A stretch of DNA of 64,000 bases. Origin: Clostridium rhizosphaerae (lineage in GTDB: Bacteria; Bacillota; Clostridia; Clostridiales; Clostridiaceae). Made by a program: the position numbers and the translations under genes. The notes beneath the pieces were generated by a model. That model ran no database searches. It had not been told where the DNA came from and worked only from the letters and a program-made list of their open reading frames with translations. Shown here in pieces: positions 26,612 through 34,963 of the stretch. How positions within the stretch are numbered: the stretch's first letter is position 1; each line of letters begins with the position of its first letter. Location: positions 1,426,001 to 1,490,000 of the forward strand of contig NZ_JAESWC010000002.1 of the NCBI RefSeq assembly GCF_016765585.1. Reading direction: 5' to 3'.

Positions 26612-26683
26612 CACTGAGCAATTAAAGACTCTCGCTTCCGCTCGAAAATTGCTCGTTAAAGTCCATTTAGGACTTTAACCTCC
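26612..26683. repeat. Two-hairpin intergenic repeat, copy C
   Basis: This is the simplest complete unit. CACTGA is followed by the first stem GAGCAATT (26616-26623) / AATTGCTC (26647-26654) with loop CTCTCGCTTCCGCTCG, then the second hairpin TTAAAGTCC-ATTTA-GGACTTTAA (26656-26678) and CCTCC. It lies inside the VOR operon. Confidence 0.8.
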
Positions 26684-26693
26684 TTTTAATTAA

Positions 26694-26903
26694 TTACTTT
26701 TCTACAACTATAACACAATCTGGACACATTCTGGCACAGGATACACAGCCGATACATTGACTCATTCTGTCTTCAGTAACCTCTGCAGGATGATACCCTT
26801 TGTTATTTAACTTCTCGGAAAAAGCAATTATCTTTTTAGGGCAAGCAAGAATGCAGTTTCCACATCCTTTGCATCTCTCTTCTTTAAAAGTAACTCTTGG
26901 CAT
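26694..26903 (-). CDS. 2-oxoacid:ferredoxin oxidoreductase delta subunit (2[4Fe-4S] ferredoxin)
   Basis: A 69-residue ferredoxin-like subunit with two full cluster motifs: C11, C14, C17, C21 (CKGCGNCILACPKK) and C50, C53, C56, C60 (CIGCVSCARMCPD), plus an extra C63. It shuttles electrons from the TPP subunit to external ferredoxin. It comes 20 bases after the P-loop protein gene and upstream of the alpha subunit, the common delta-alpha-beta-gamma order. Confidence 0.92.
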   Translation of the reverse strand: MPRVTFKEERCKGCGNCILACPKKIIAFSEKLNNKGYHPAEVTEDRMSQCIGCVSCARMCPDCVIVVEK

Positions 26904-26922
26904 AAAATCCCCTCCATCTTAT

Positions 26923-27588
26923 TTATCTCCACGGTGGTTTCATATATATGTCTATTGGCAAAATTTCACCTTGTACTTTGCCTATTATGTCCGAAAATAA
27001 GTCCTCTCTGCAAACCGTATATCTATATGGTATGCCTACCTTTTCTGATAACTCCGCTACTTCCTTATCGCCTTTTAATATATCTTCAATGGTTGTCTCA
27101 TACGATAAGTTTGTATTGGATACCAAATATGTTACCTTGAGTCTTGAAGAATATTGAATATTTCTTATATATTCTTCTGTATCGATTAAATTTGAAGTCA
27201 TAGGTCTATTATTATTGACTACAAAGTACATTTCATAAGGTTCTTCTCTAAAAAATCTATTGTACTGTCCTAATACAACTGCCCCAGAGTCGTCTCCTCC
27301 TATGTCCATTACAACTTCATAGGACTTATCATTAAACACAGAAATTATCTCCGCTGGTACTACTGCAAGCTCTGCATTAGAGTAATGAGGATTAGAAGCT
27401 ATTACTCGTATTCCATATTCCTTTGTTAATAACTCACTTATATCCCTTACGCAAAAATATGGATTAACTATGTCTATATCTACAATTGCTACCTTTTTCC
27501 CCTGCTTAGCCAAGTTTATTGCATAATTTATAGCTATTTCAGTTTTACCGCTTCCAAAATGTCCTGTAAATATTCTTATTCTGCTCAT
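26923..27588 (-). CDS. P-loop ATPase/GTPase of the VOR-buk operon
   Basis: A 221-residue nucleotide-binding protein. P-loop GHFGSGKTE is at 9-17, followed by KKVAIVDIDIVNPYFCVRD (a MinD/Mrp-like DxDxxxPYF switch) and VVMDIGGDDSGA. YFVVNNNRPMTSN may give base specificity. It resembles the deviant-Walker MinD/CobQ ATPases. It is embedded between buk and the ferredoxin subunit in one operon, so a role in maturation of the oxidoreductase or its cofactors is a reasonable guess, but nothing in the sequence proves it. Confidence 0.75.
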   Translation of the reverse strand: MSRIRIFTGHFGSGKTEIAINYAINLAKQGKKVAIVDIDIVNPYFCVRDISELLTKEYGIRVIASNPHYSNAELAVVPAEIISVFNDKSYEVVMDIGGDDSGAVVLGQYNRFFREEPYEMYFVVNNNRPMTSNLIDTEEYIRNIQYSSRLKVTYLVSNTNLSYETTIEDILKGDKEVAELSEKVGIPYRYTVCREDLFSDIIGKVQGEILPIDIYMKPPWR

Positions 27589-27606
27589 AAGTCACCCCCT
27601 GCTTGC

Positions 27607-28677
27607 TTATTTATATTCTTTTGCTTCTTCTTCGCCTTTTAGAACTCTTATTCCTCCCTGAGTTAAAGCAAGAAGCTCGTCTTCTCCTGGGTAAACTATA
27701 ACTGGAGCTATAAATTCAACTCTTTCCTTTATAAGCTCTACTATGTCCTTACCATAAGCTATTCCACCTGTTAATAATATAGCATCAACTTTTCCATGAA
27801 GTACAGCAGCACATTTTCCTACTTCCTTTGATACCTGATATGCCATTGCTTTTAAAACAAGCTCAGCTTTCTTATCACCAGCCTTCATAGCTTCAGCTAC
27901 AACTTTTGCATCATTAGTATTCAAGTGGGCAACAAAGCCGCCTTTGCCTGTAATCATCTTTTTGACTTCATCATAAGTATACTTACCACTAAAGCAAAGC
28001 TTTACTAAGTCACCTATAGGAAGACTTCCTGAACGTTCCGGAGAAAATGGCCCTTCTCCATCCAAAGCGTTATTAACATCAACAACTCTTCCGTTCTTGT
28101 GTGCCCCTACAGATATTCCTCCACCCATATGAGCAACTATTAAATTTAGTTCTTCATATTTTTTATCTATTTCTTTTGAATATCTTTTAGCTATAGCCTT
28201 TTGGTTAAGTGCATGAAATATGCTTATTCTCTCTATTTCAGGTATTCCAGATATTCTAGCAATTTCATCAAGCTCGTCAACAACAACCGGATCTACAATA
28301 AAAGCTTTAACGCCAATTTTTTTTGCTATTTCACTTGCAATAATTCCACCTAAATTTGATGCATGCTGTCCTTGAACACCTATTTTAAGATCATTGAGCA
28401 TTATCTCATTAACTTCATAAGTACCACCTTCTATAGGCTTTAAAAGTCCTCCTCTGCCAACAACTGCATCTAAGGTATTTATATCAAAGTTTTTTTCTTT
28501 TAAAATATCCAAAATTACATTTTTTCTAAACTCAAACTGTTCATATATAGTTTTAAACTTTCCTATTTCCTCAGAGGAATGTCTTAAAGTTTCAACTATA
28601 ATAGGATTTTCATCTTCATAAACACCTATTTTTGTTGAAGTAGAACCTGGATTAATTATTAAAAGCTTATAACTCAT
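27607..28677 (-). CDS. buk: Butyrate (branched-chain fatty acid) kinase, first copy
   Basis: A 356-residue acetokinase-family enzyme that makes ATP and a short-chain acid from acyl phosphate. [18 protein letters not shown] is the N-terminal phosphate motif; [35 protein letters not shown] and [20 protein letters not shown] are characteristic of Buk. It is one of two buk genes flanking ptb; they differ clearly in sequence. Given VOR in the same operon, isobutyrate, isovalerate and 2-methylbutyrate are likely products besides butyrate. Confidence 0.93.
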   Translation of the reverse strand: MSYKLLIINPGSTSTKIGVYEDENPIIVETLRHSSEEIGKFKTIYEQFEFRKNVILDILKEKNFDINTLDAVVGRGGLLKPIEGGTYEVNEIMLNDLKIGVQGQHASNLGGIIASEIAKKIGVKAFIVDPVVVDELDEIARISGIPEIERISIFHALNQKAIAKRYSKEIDKKYEELNLIVAHMGGGISVGAHKNGRVVDVNNALDGEGPFSPERSGSLPIGDLVKLCFSGKYTYDEVKKMITGKGGFVAHLNTNDAKVVAEAMKAGDKKAELVLKAMAYQVSKEVGKCAAVLHGKVDAILLTGGIAYGKDIVELIKERVEFIAPVIVYPGEDELLALTQGGIRVLKGEEEAKEYK

Positions 28678-28706
28678 TTTGGTCCCCCTATAGTAATATT
28701 AGTTTT

Positions 28707-29615
28707 TTATTTATTTGAATCTGCTACCAAAGCTGCCAAAGCTATTGAATAAAGCTTTGATTCTGGGCTGTCTGCCCTCGAGGTTAATACTACTGGAGCT
28801 GATGTTCCAACTAATATGCCTCCATTTTTAGCTTTTGTAGTATATGTTAAAGTTTTATACATTACATTTCCAGCCTCAATATTTGGAAGTAGAAGTATAT
28901 CAGCCTTTCCTGCCGCTGGACTGTTTATCTTTTTATGTTTTGCTGCTTCTTCTGATAATGCATTATCTACAGCTAAAGGTCCGTCTACAATGCATCCTCT
29001 AATTTGACCTCTTTCATTCATCTTTGATAAAATAGAAGCGTCAATTGTGGCTGGCATATCTGGATTTACAACTTCTACTGCACAAATCGGTGCAACCTTA
29101 GGAGTTTCTATCCCGACAGCATGAGCAACACTAACTGCATTATTTAAAATATCTATTTTGGCTTTTAAATCTGGATACATATTAAAGGCTGCATCAGTTA
29201 TAAATATAAGTCTGTCAAAGCCCGGTATTTCAAAAACAGCTACATGAGACATCAATCTTCCTGTTCTTAACCCTATTTCCTTATTTAAAACAGCCTTTAA
29301 GATAGTTGAGGTTTCCAAAAGCCCTTTCATGAGCATATCTGCTTTTCCCGTTGAAACCAGCTCAACTGCTTTTAAAGCCGCCTTCGTATTATCTGTTTCA
29401 TCAATCATTTCTAAATCGTTTACATTAAAATTAATTTTATGAGCTATTTGAACTATTTTCTCTTTGTCTCCGACTAAAATCGCCTCAACAAAACCCTCAG
29501 AAACAGCATCTCTTACAGCTTCTAACACTGGTTCATCTTGAGCAGCTGCAACAACAATTCTCTTTTGCTTTTGTTTTTTTACTTTTTCCATTATTTCATC
29601 AAAACTTTTTATCAT
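28707..29615 (-). CDS. ptb: Phosphate butyryltransferase
   Basis: A 302-residue enzyme that converts acyl-CoA plus phosphate to acyl phosphate plus CoA. The start is the ATG of MIKSFDEIMEK with AAAGGAG upstream, matching the family's usual length. RIVVAAAQDEPVLEAV, GKADMLMKGLLETSTILKAV and GKADILLLPNIEAGNVMYKT are typical. It sits between two butyrate kinase genes; a long nested repeat (29639-29783) fills the gap to the second kinase upstream. Confidence 0.94.
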   Translation of the reverse strand: MIKSFDEIMEKVKKQKQKRIVVAAAQDEPVLEAVRDAVSEGFVEAILVGDKEKIVQIAHKINFNVNDLEMIDETDNTKAALKAVELVSTGKADMLMKGLLETSTILKAVLNKEIGLRTGRLMSHVAVFEIPGFDRLIFITDAAFNMYPDLKAKIDILNNAVSVAHAVGIETPKVAPICAVEVVNPDMPATIDASILSKMNERGQIRGCIVDGPLAVDNALSEEAAKHKKINSPAAGKADILLLPNIEAGNVMYKTLTYTTKAKNGGILVGTSAPVVLTSRADSPESKLYSIALAALVADSNK

Positions 29616-29638
29616 TAACGTTCTCCTTTCACTCGAAA

Positions 29639-29783
29639 CACTGGGCAATCTAAAGCGCTCGTTTCCCTTTGGGCACTGGGTAACTTATAACATTCGCTTC
29701 GCTCATAAGTTACCCGCTAAAGTCCTAAATGGACTTTAGCCTCGCAGATTGCCCGTTAAAGTCCATTTAGGACTTTAACCTCC
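29639..29783. repeat. Two-hairpin intergenic repeat, copy D, nested (unit inside unit)
   Basis: The outer unit starts CACTGGGCAATCT at 29639, with outer stem GGGCAATCT (29643-29651) / AGATTGCCC (29746-29754) and then the hairpin TTAAAGTCC-ATTTA-GGACTTTAA (29756-29778) and CCTCC. Its loop contains a second full unit (29674-29744): CACTG, GGGTAACTTA / TAAGTTACCC, GCTAAAGTCC-TAAAT-GGACTTTAGC. The inner second hairpin has its five-base loop inverted. The outer end overlaps the 3' end of the upstream butyrate kinase gene. Confidence 0.85.
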
Positions 29784-30871
29784 TTGATAAAAACTTCATT
29801 TTCATATATTTTAGCAGCTTCTTCACCTCTTAAAACTCTTGCTGCACCTTCATAAAGAGCCTGCATTTCATCCTCTCCTGGAACAAGCTCAACAGGAGCA
29901 ATAAAGTCAATCATTTCACTTATCCAACCTGTCAACTTTTTATTGTGGGCAAGTCCTCCTGTAAGAATGACAGCATCTATCTTGCCTTTTAAGACTGTTG
30001 AATAGCATCCAATTTCCTTACCTATCTGATAAGCCATTGCTTTTAATACTAATTCAGCTTTTTTATCTCCACTTTCAATAGCTTTATCTACCACTCTTCC
30101 ATCATTCGTACCAAGATAAGCTGTAAGACCGGCCCCGCCGATAAACTTCTTTTTTAATTGCTTATGCGAGTATTCTCCACTATAGGCCATCCTTACAACA
30201 TCGCCTATTGGCAGCCCCCCTGCTCTTTCAGGAGAAAATGGACCATCTTCATTTGCATTATTTACATCAACTATTCTTCCATTTTTAACTGGTGCTATAG
30301 ATATTCCACCACCTAGGTGTGCTACAACATAAGAACTTTCTTCAAACTTTTTATTAAGTTTTTTAGATACCTTTCTTGATACAGCCTTTATATTTAAGGC
30401 ATGTACTAAAGATCGTCTTGGAAGCTCTGGAAGACCTGATATTCTTGCAATATCTTCAAACTCATCTACCGCTACAGGATCAACTATAAACGCTGGGATA
30501 TTTACTTTTTCTGCAATCTCATAGGCAATTATACCCCCAAGATTAGAAGCATGTTCTCCCTGATAACCAAGCTCTAAATCTTTAAGCATTGTTTCTGTAA
30601 CCTTATAGGTTCCTCCAGGCATTGGTCTTAAAAGTCCCCCGCGTCCAACTACTGCACTTATTTTTTCTAAACTTATCCCCTGTTCTTTAATCCAATCTAA
30701 AATAACATTAGTCCTCATATCTTTTTGATCATAAATTTTTTCATATTTTTTAATGTCATCCAAACTATGTGAAAGGTTATTTATTGCCAAACATTGCTTT
30801 TCACTATAAAGCGCTATTTTTGTTGAAGTGGAACCTGGATTAATAACTAATATATAATCCTTGTTACCCAT
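29756..30871 (-). CDS. buk: Butyrate (branched-chain fatty acid) kinase, second copy
   Basis: A 371-residue enzyme with the same motifs as the downstream copy ([55 protein letters not shown]). It is the first gene of the operon. Its last residues, EVKVLNGL and the stop, are encoded by the inverted hairpin of the two-hairpin repeat copy D, giving a C-terminal tail absent from the other copy. Insertion of the repeat probably replaced the original stop codon; the body of the enzyme is intact. The ATG follows GGGGGAG. Confidence 0.9.
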   Translation of the reverse strand: MGNKDYILVINPGSTSTKIALYSEKQCLAINNLSHSLDDIKKYEKIYDQKDMRTNVILDWIKEQGISLEKISAVVGRGGLLRPMPGGTYKVTETMLKDLELGYQGEHASNLGGIIAYEIAEKVNIPAFIVDPVAVDEFEDIARISGLPELPRRSLVHALNIKAVSRKVSKKLNKKFEESSYVVAHLGGGISIAPVKNGRIVDVNNANEDGPFSPERAGGLPIGDVVRMAYSGEYSHKQLKKKFIGGAGLTAYLGTNDGRVVDKAIESGDKKAELVLKAMAYQIGKEIGCYSTVLKGKIDAVILTGGLAHNKKLTGWISEMIDFIAPVELVPGEDEMQALYEGAARVLRGEEAAKIYENEVFIKEVKVLNGL

Positions 30872-30932
30872 ATTGCTCCCCCATCCATAAAATAATAATT
30901 ATTCAGAAAATAAAAATTTCACTTATAATTCT

Positions 30933-30960
30933 ATTTTATCAGATTATAAATGAAATTCAA
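30933..30960 (-). promoter_or_regulatory. Putative promoter of the buk-ptb-buk-VOR operon
   Basis: On the minus strand TTGAAT (30960-30955) and TAAAAT (30938-30933) are spaced by 16 bp, 62 bases before the butyrate kinase start. Recognised by eye only. Confidence 0.4.
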
Positions 30961-30972
30961 CCCTTCAAAAAA

Positions 30973-32574
30973 TTATTCTTTAGGCGCCCATTCCTTCATT
31001 ATAGCTTCAGCTACTTTTATTCCATCAACAGCTGCAGATACTATACCTCCCGCATATCCAGCACCTTCTCCTGCAGGGTATAGTCCTATTAGAGATGTAC
31101 TTTGAAAGTTTTCCTTCCTTTCTATTCTCACTGGTGCAGAAGTTCTTGTTTCTATACCTGTAAGTACAGCATCTTGCGAAGCATACCCCTTAATTTTTTT
31201 ATCAAAACTTATTATGCCTTCTTTTAGTGCTTCAGAAACATATGGGGGCAGACATTGTCTTAAATCTCTAAATTCATATCCTGGAGTGTAGGAAGGTTTA
31301 ACATTACCAAGACTCATACTGGTTTTATCATTTAGGAAATCACCAACAAGCTGTACTGGCGCAATATAATTTCCTCCTCCTAAGCTGTAAGCAAGGGCTT
31401 CGTAATGCCTTTGAAACTCCATTCCCATAAGAGGGTTTTCTCCGCCAAAATCCTCTGGTCTTACTGTAACTACTAAAGCTGAGTTGGCATTTTTCTTATC
31501 TCTTTTATAATAACTCATGCCATTTGTAACTAATCTATTATTTTCAGAAGCAGCCGCTACAACTTCACCACCTGGGCACATGCAAAAACTATAAACAGAC
31601 CTATTTAGTTTATCACAGCTATGGCTAAGTCTATAGTCTGCGGCCTTGAGTCTTTTGTGACCAGCAAACTTACCATACTGACTTTCATCAATTAAGCTTT
31701 GTAAGTGCTCTATTCTAACTCCTATGGCAAAAGGCTTTTGTGTTAAAGTTATACCTTTTCTATATATCATTTCATAAGTATCTCTAGAACTGTGTCCTAT
31801 AGCGAGAACTAAATTATCACAAGCTATCTCTTGACCATTAACCACTACTGCCTTTAAAACATTATTATTAACGACTAACTCCTCTAGCTTACTGTTAAAT
31901 TTAACTTCACCGCCAAGAGCTATTATTTCTTCTCTAATATTTCTAACCACAGTCTTTAGTATATCTGTTCCTACATGAGGTTTCCCGGAATATAAAATTT
32001 TTTCAGGCGCTCCAGCCTTTACAAAAGACTCCAAAACATAATCACATCTGTTGTCTTTTATTCTTGTAGTAAGTTTACCATCTGAAAATGTTCCTGCTCC
32101 CCCTTCACCAAACTGCACATTAGATTCGGTATTCAAACTTCCTGTACTCCAGAATTTATTTATAGTTTCAGTTCTTTCCTCAACCTTTTGTCCTCTCTCT
32201 ATTATTATTGGCTTATATCCTTTTCTAGCCAATAAAAGACCGGCAAACATTCCTGCCGGTCCCATTCCAACTATTACAGGCTTATGTTTAATTTCTTTAT
32301 TACCTAAAGAAATTTCATCAATGTACTGACTTTCTTCAAGCTTTATATCCTTATCATTAAGTCTATCCACAAGTTTTTTCTCATTATCTGAATAAACTTC
32401 TAAAGTATAGTTGAATTTGATAGAATCTTTCTTTCTTGCATCAATAGACTCCCTTAGTATTTTAAAACTTTTTATATCCTTCGTTGAAACTTTTAATTTT
32501 TTTGCTGCTTTTTCTTTTAATATTGTAATATCTTCTTCTATATCTAATATAATGTTATTTACCCTTATGGACAT
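30973..32574 (-). CDS. FAD-dependent oxidoreductase (uncharacterised dehydrogenase family)
   Basis: A 533-residue flavoprotein. Residues about 1-90 form a leading alpha/beta domain typical of this family. VIVGMGPAGMFAGLLLARKG (about 100-119) is the FAD dinucleotide fold, and GEGGAGTFSDGKLTTR follows. The C-terminal GLYPAGEGAGYAGGIVSAAV closes the FAD site. These proteins (COG2509 style) lie near cell wall or c-di-AMP genes in clostridia but their substrate is unknown. It lies five bases after cdaR, so it is probably in the cdaA-cdaR operon. Confidence 0.85.
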   Translation of the reverse strand: MSIRVNNIILDIEEDITILKEKAAKKLKVSTKDIKSFKILRESIDARKKDSIKFNYTLEVYSDNEKKLVDRLNDKDIKLEESQYIDEISLGNKEIKHKPVIVGMGPAGMFAGLLLARKGYKPIIIERGQKVEERTETINKFWSTGSLNTESNVQFGEGGAGTFSDGKLTTRIKDNRCDYVLESFVKAGAPEKILYSGKPHVGTDILKTVVRNIREEIIALGGEVKFNSKLEELVVNNNVLKAVVVNGQEIACDNLVLAIGHSSRDTYEMIYRKGITLTQKPFAIGVRIEHLQSLIDESQYGKFAGHKRLKAADYRLSHSCDKLNRSVYSFCMCPGGEVVAAASENNRLVTNGMSYYKRDKKNANSALVVTVRPEDFGGENPLMGMEFQRHYEALAYSLGGGNYIAPVQLVGDFLNDKTSMSLGNVKPSYTPGYEFRDLRQCLPPYVSEALKEGIISFDKKIKGYASQDAVLTGIETRTSAPVRIERKENFQSTSLIGLYPAGEGAGYAGGIVSAAVDGIKVAEAIMKEWAPKE

Positions 32575-32579
32575 AAAAA

Positions 32580-33830
32580 TTATTGCCCTCCATTCGTATT
32601 TGTTGGCTGTGTAGTAGTAGGAGTAGATGCTTTCTTCTTTAAAGTTACTTTTACATTTTCCAGATTAGCTGATACTTTAGATGCACCATCAGGTATCGTA
32701 TAATTTACTTTTACTGAGTATTCACCTTCAGCCGTTAAAGTACTTACATCAATATTAGCATTAATATTTTCATTTTTTATAGTGCTTATTATAGTATCTG
32801 GACCTGATAGAGTTAAAGTTAGCTTACTATTATCTAAAGTTGCCGTAAATGCCTCATTTACTCCTTTTATCTGAATATCAGAAGTATAATTATTTTGAAT
32901 TATTTTATCCATTGTTGCTTTTATTTTTACTGTGCCATCACTATTTATTAAGCTTATACCATCAGGAACTACTAGTTTGGCTGTAATAGTTTTATTTGGA
33001 GATAAAGTGCTTAAATCCACAGGCTCAGTGTTTAGCACCGTAATATTATTAACTGCATCTCCTCCTGCAATATCTATTTTATCAGGCTGAGTTACTATTG
33101 TTTTTAATGAATAATCTTTTCCCAGGTTTCCTTTAGTAACAACGTTAATTCCCACAGTCTTCGTTTTCTTTACCGGAATTGAAATATCCACAGTATCTGG
33201 CGATATATCCACATTTTTAACTTCTCTTCCTGAAGAATCTAATGCTTTTAAAGGAAGCTTTAAATTTAAATCCTTATCTGCATTTTTTAAATCTAATGAC
33301 ACTCCAACACTAGTAACTTGATCTACAAATTTTGCCGCACCGCTGACCACAACATCGGAGGGTGTTATATTTTGTGTCAAAGCAAAATATCCTTCCTTGA
33401 CCTTGCTGCCGTCAGTACTAATTTTTATAGGTAGATTCTTTTGTTTTAAATCATCAAAGGCTACTCTTATAGATAAAATACTGCTATTTAGGATAGTTAC
33501 ATTAGCAGGCTGTCTTTCTATTCTTACTGGTATATCTCTTTCACCTTTTGTAAATACCCATTCACTTAAGTCCGCTACTGCCTTAAATTGTTCCTTTCCT
33601 AACTGAACGTCTGTTAGCGATCCAGTTACCTTAAGTGTAACTGTATATGGCTTTGCTGGAGGCAAAACTTTAAGCTTTTGCTCGGTTACATTATCAAGTC
33701 CTTGAAGCGTTACTTGTACTGTAACCTGCTGCGGAACTTGACTTCCTTCTAAGTTAGATGTGTAAAGCCATAGGGAAAAAGCTGCGATTACACAGCAAAT
33801 CTTAATCAGCCACGTATTTTTTTTATCCAC
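32580..33830 (-). CDS. cdaR: CdaR (YbbR-domain) regulator of diadenylate cyclase
   Basis: A 416-residue protein with an N-terminal membrane helix (about 8-24, IKICCVIAAFSLWLYTSN) and four extracytoplasmic YbbR-like repeats of about 80 residues. The C-terminus is a Thr/Pro-rich tail (about 400-416). CdaR binds CdaA at the membrane and tunes its activity. It starts GTG after AGAGGG and overlaps the cdaA 3' end by 25 bases. Confidence 0.93.
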   Translation of the reverse strand: MDKKNTWLIKICCVIAAFSLWLYTSNLEGSQVPQQVTVQVTLQGLDNVTEQKLKVLPPAKPYTVTLKVTGSLTDVQLGKEQFKAVADLSEWVFTKGERDIPVRIERQPANVTILNSSILSIRVAFDDLKQKNLPIKISTDGSKVKEGYFALTQNITPSDVVVSGAAKFVDQVTSVGVSLDLKNADKDLNLKLPLKALDSSGREVKNVDISPDTVDISIPVKKTKTVGINVVTKGNLGKDYSLKTIVTQPDKIDIAGGDAVNNITVLNTEPVDLSTLSPNKTITAKLVVPDGISLINSDGTVKIKATMDKIIQNNYTSDIQIKGVNEAFTATLDNSKLTLTLSGPDTIISTIKNENINANIDVSTLTAEGEYSVKVNYTIPDGASKVSANLENVKVTLKKKASTPTTTQPTNTNGGQ

Positions 33831-34651
33831 ATCGTCACCCTCTCCCTAAAGGTTAATTTCTTGCTTTGTCTGCTCTTTAAGATTCTAATTAATATATCTC
33901 TCAATCTATCTTTTGTGTAGTTTCTTGTTAGAGTTCCATTAACTGCTAATGAGATTACTCCTGTCTCCTCTGACACTATTATTGTTAACGCATCAGAGTT
34001 TTCTGATATTCCAATACCTGCCCTGTGTCTTGTTCCCAGCTGCTTGCTTATACTATCATTGCCAGTAAGCGGAAGAAAACACCCTGCAGATATAATTTTA
34101 TCATTTCTTATAATTGTAGCTCCGTCATGAAGTGGAGTATTTACTACAAATATATTTTCTAAGAGTGCAGCGGATACTACAGCATTAAGTCTTGTACCCG
34201 TGGCAATAATATCACCAAGTCCAGTTCGATTTTCTATTATAATAAGAGCACCAGTTCTAGACTTAGATAGGTTCTCAACCGCCTCTGTCACTTCCGTTAC
34301 TACCTTCTCCATAGCTTCTACGTCTTCTAATATATGAATTTCATTAAAAGCACTTCTTCCTAAATGTTCAAGAGCTCTTCGTATTTCAGGCTGAAAAATA
34401 ATAATTATAGAAAGCACACCTATTGTTATAGTTTTACTTAATATCCAATAAAGCATGTTTAACTTTGCTATCTTAGCTATTGGTATCAATACAACTATAA
34501 GCAAAATACCTTTTAGTAATTGTTCCGCCCTTGTTTCTGTAATTAACATATATCCCTTATAAAAAATGTATGATACCACAATAATATCTAATATTGAAAA
34601 TATACTTATTGTTTTAATACTATCTATTAAAACCTTAAAAAACTCCGTCAA
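33806..34651 (-). CDS. cdaA: Diadenylate cyclase CdaA
   Basis: A 281-residue c-di-AMP synthase. Three N-terminal membrane helices lie within residues 15-85, with the DAC domain at about 100-250. The catalytic motifs DGATII and RHRAGIG (active site DGA and RHR) are intact. It starts TTG after AAGGAGGG. c-di-AMP controls turgor, potassium uptake and wall metabolism. A c-di-AMP riboswitch lies about 1.5 kb away at 36060-36172, on the other strand. Confidence 0.97.
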   Translation of the reverse strand: MTEFFKVLIDSIKTISIFSILDIIVVSYIFYKGYMLITETRAEQLLKGILLIVVLIPIAKIAKLNMLYWILSKTITIGVLSIIIIFQPEIRRALEHLGRSAFNEIHILEDVEAMEKVVTEVTEAVENLSKSRTGALIIIENRTGLGDIIATGTRLNAVVSAALLENIFVVNTPLHDGATIIRNDKIISAGCFLPLTGNDSISKQLGTRHRAGIGISENSDALTIIVSEETGVISLAVNGTLTRNYTKDRLRDILIRILKSRQSKKLTFRERVTMWIKKIRG

Positions 34652-34963
34652 GCTATACCCTCCTTAAACATTTCTTATGTAAAGATCAAATATTTTTATT
34701 ATATACATACAATTATACACTAATCCATGACTTATTAGTATAAATCTAATATAAATTTATTGTAATTTATATTAAAATATAATTTGCAGGAATTTTGATT
34801 TATCAAGTAGAATATTATATTATAAGCTAATTTGCCTAGCATTATAAAATTATTGACATTTATTTTAATATATATCAAGACACTAAGGTCTAAATAATCT
34901 TTACTGAGCATCTTTCTAATAGAAATAAGATGCCAAGTGTTTCAAGTGAGAGGAGAAATAAAA
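34652..34963. other. Divergent intergenic region, promoters of cdaA and the 339-aa protein
   Basis: An AT-rich region of 312 bases. TTGACA occurs at 34853 on the plus strand but no good -10 box is at the right spacing. A small hairpin GCATCTT/AAGATGC lies at about 34908-34933, close to the plus-strand start. No gene is seen. Confidence 0.4.

Noticed and set aside
26600-26684. Small reading frame inside repeats on the minus strand (GGAGG, then ATG GAC TTT AAC ...)
   Set aside because: In copies A, B, C and E the palindrome loop forms an ATG after a GGAGG or GG-rich stretch, but the frames differ in length (from about 5 to 24 codons) and sequence, so coding use is unlikely.
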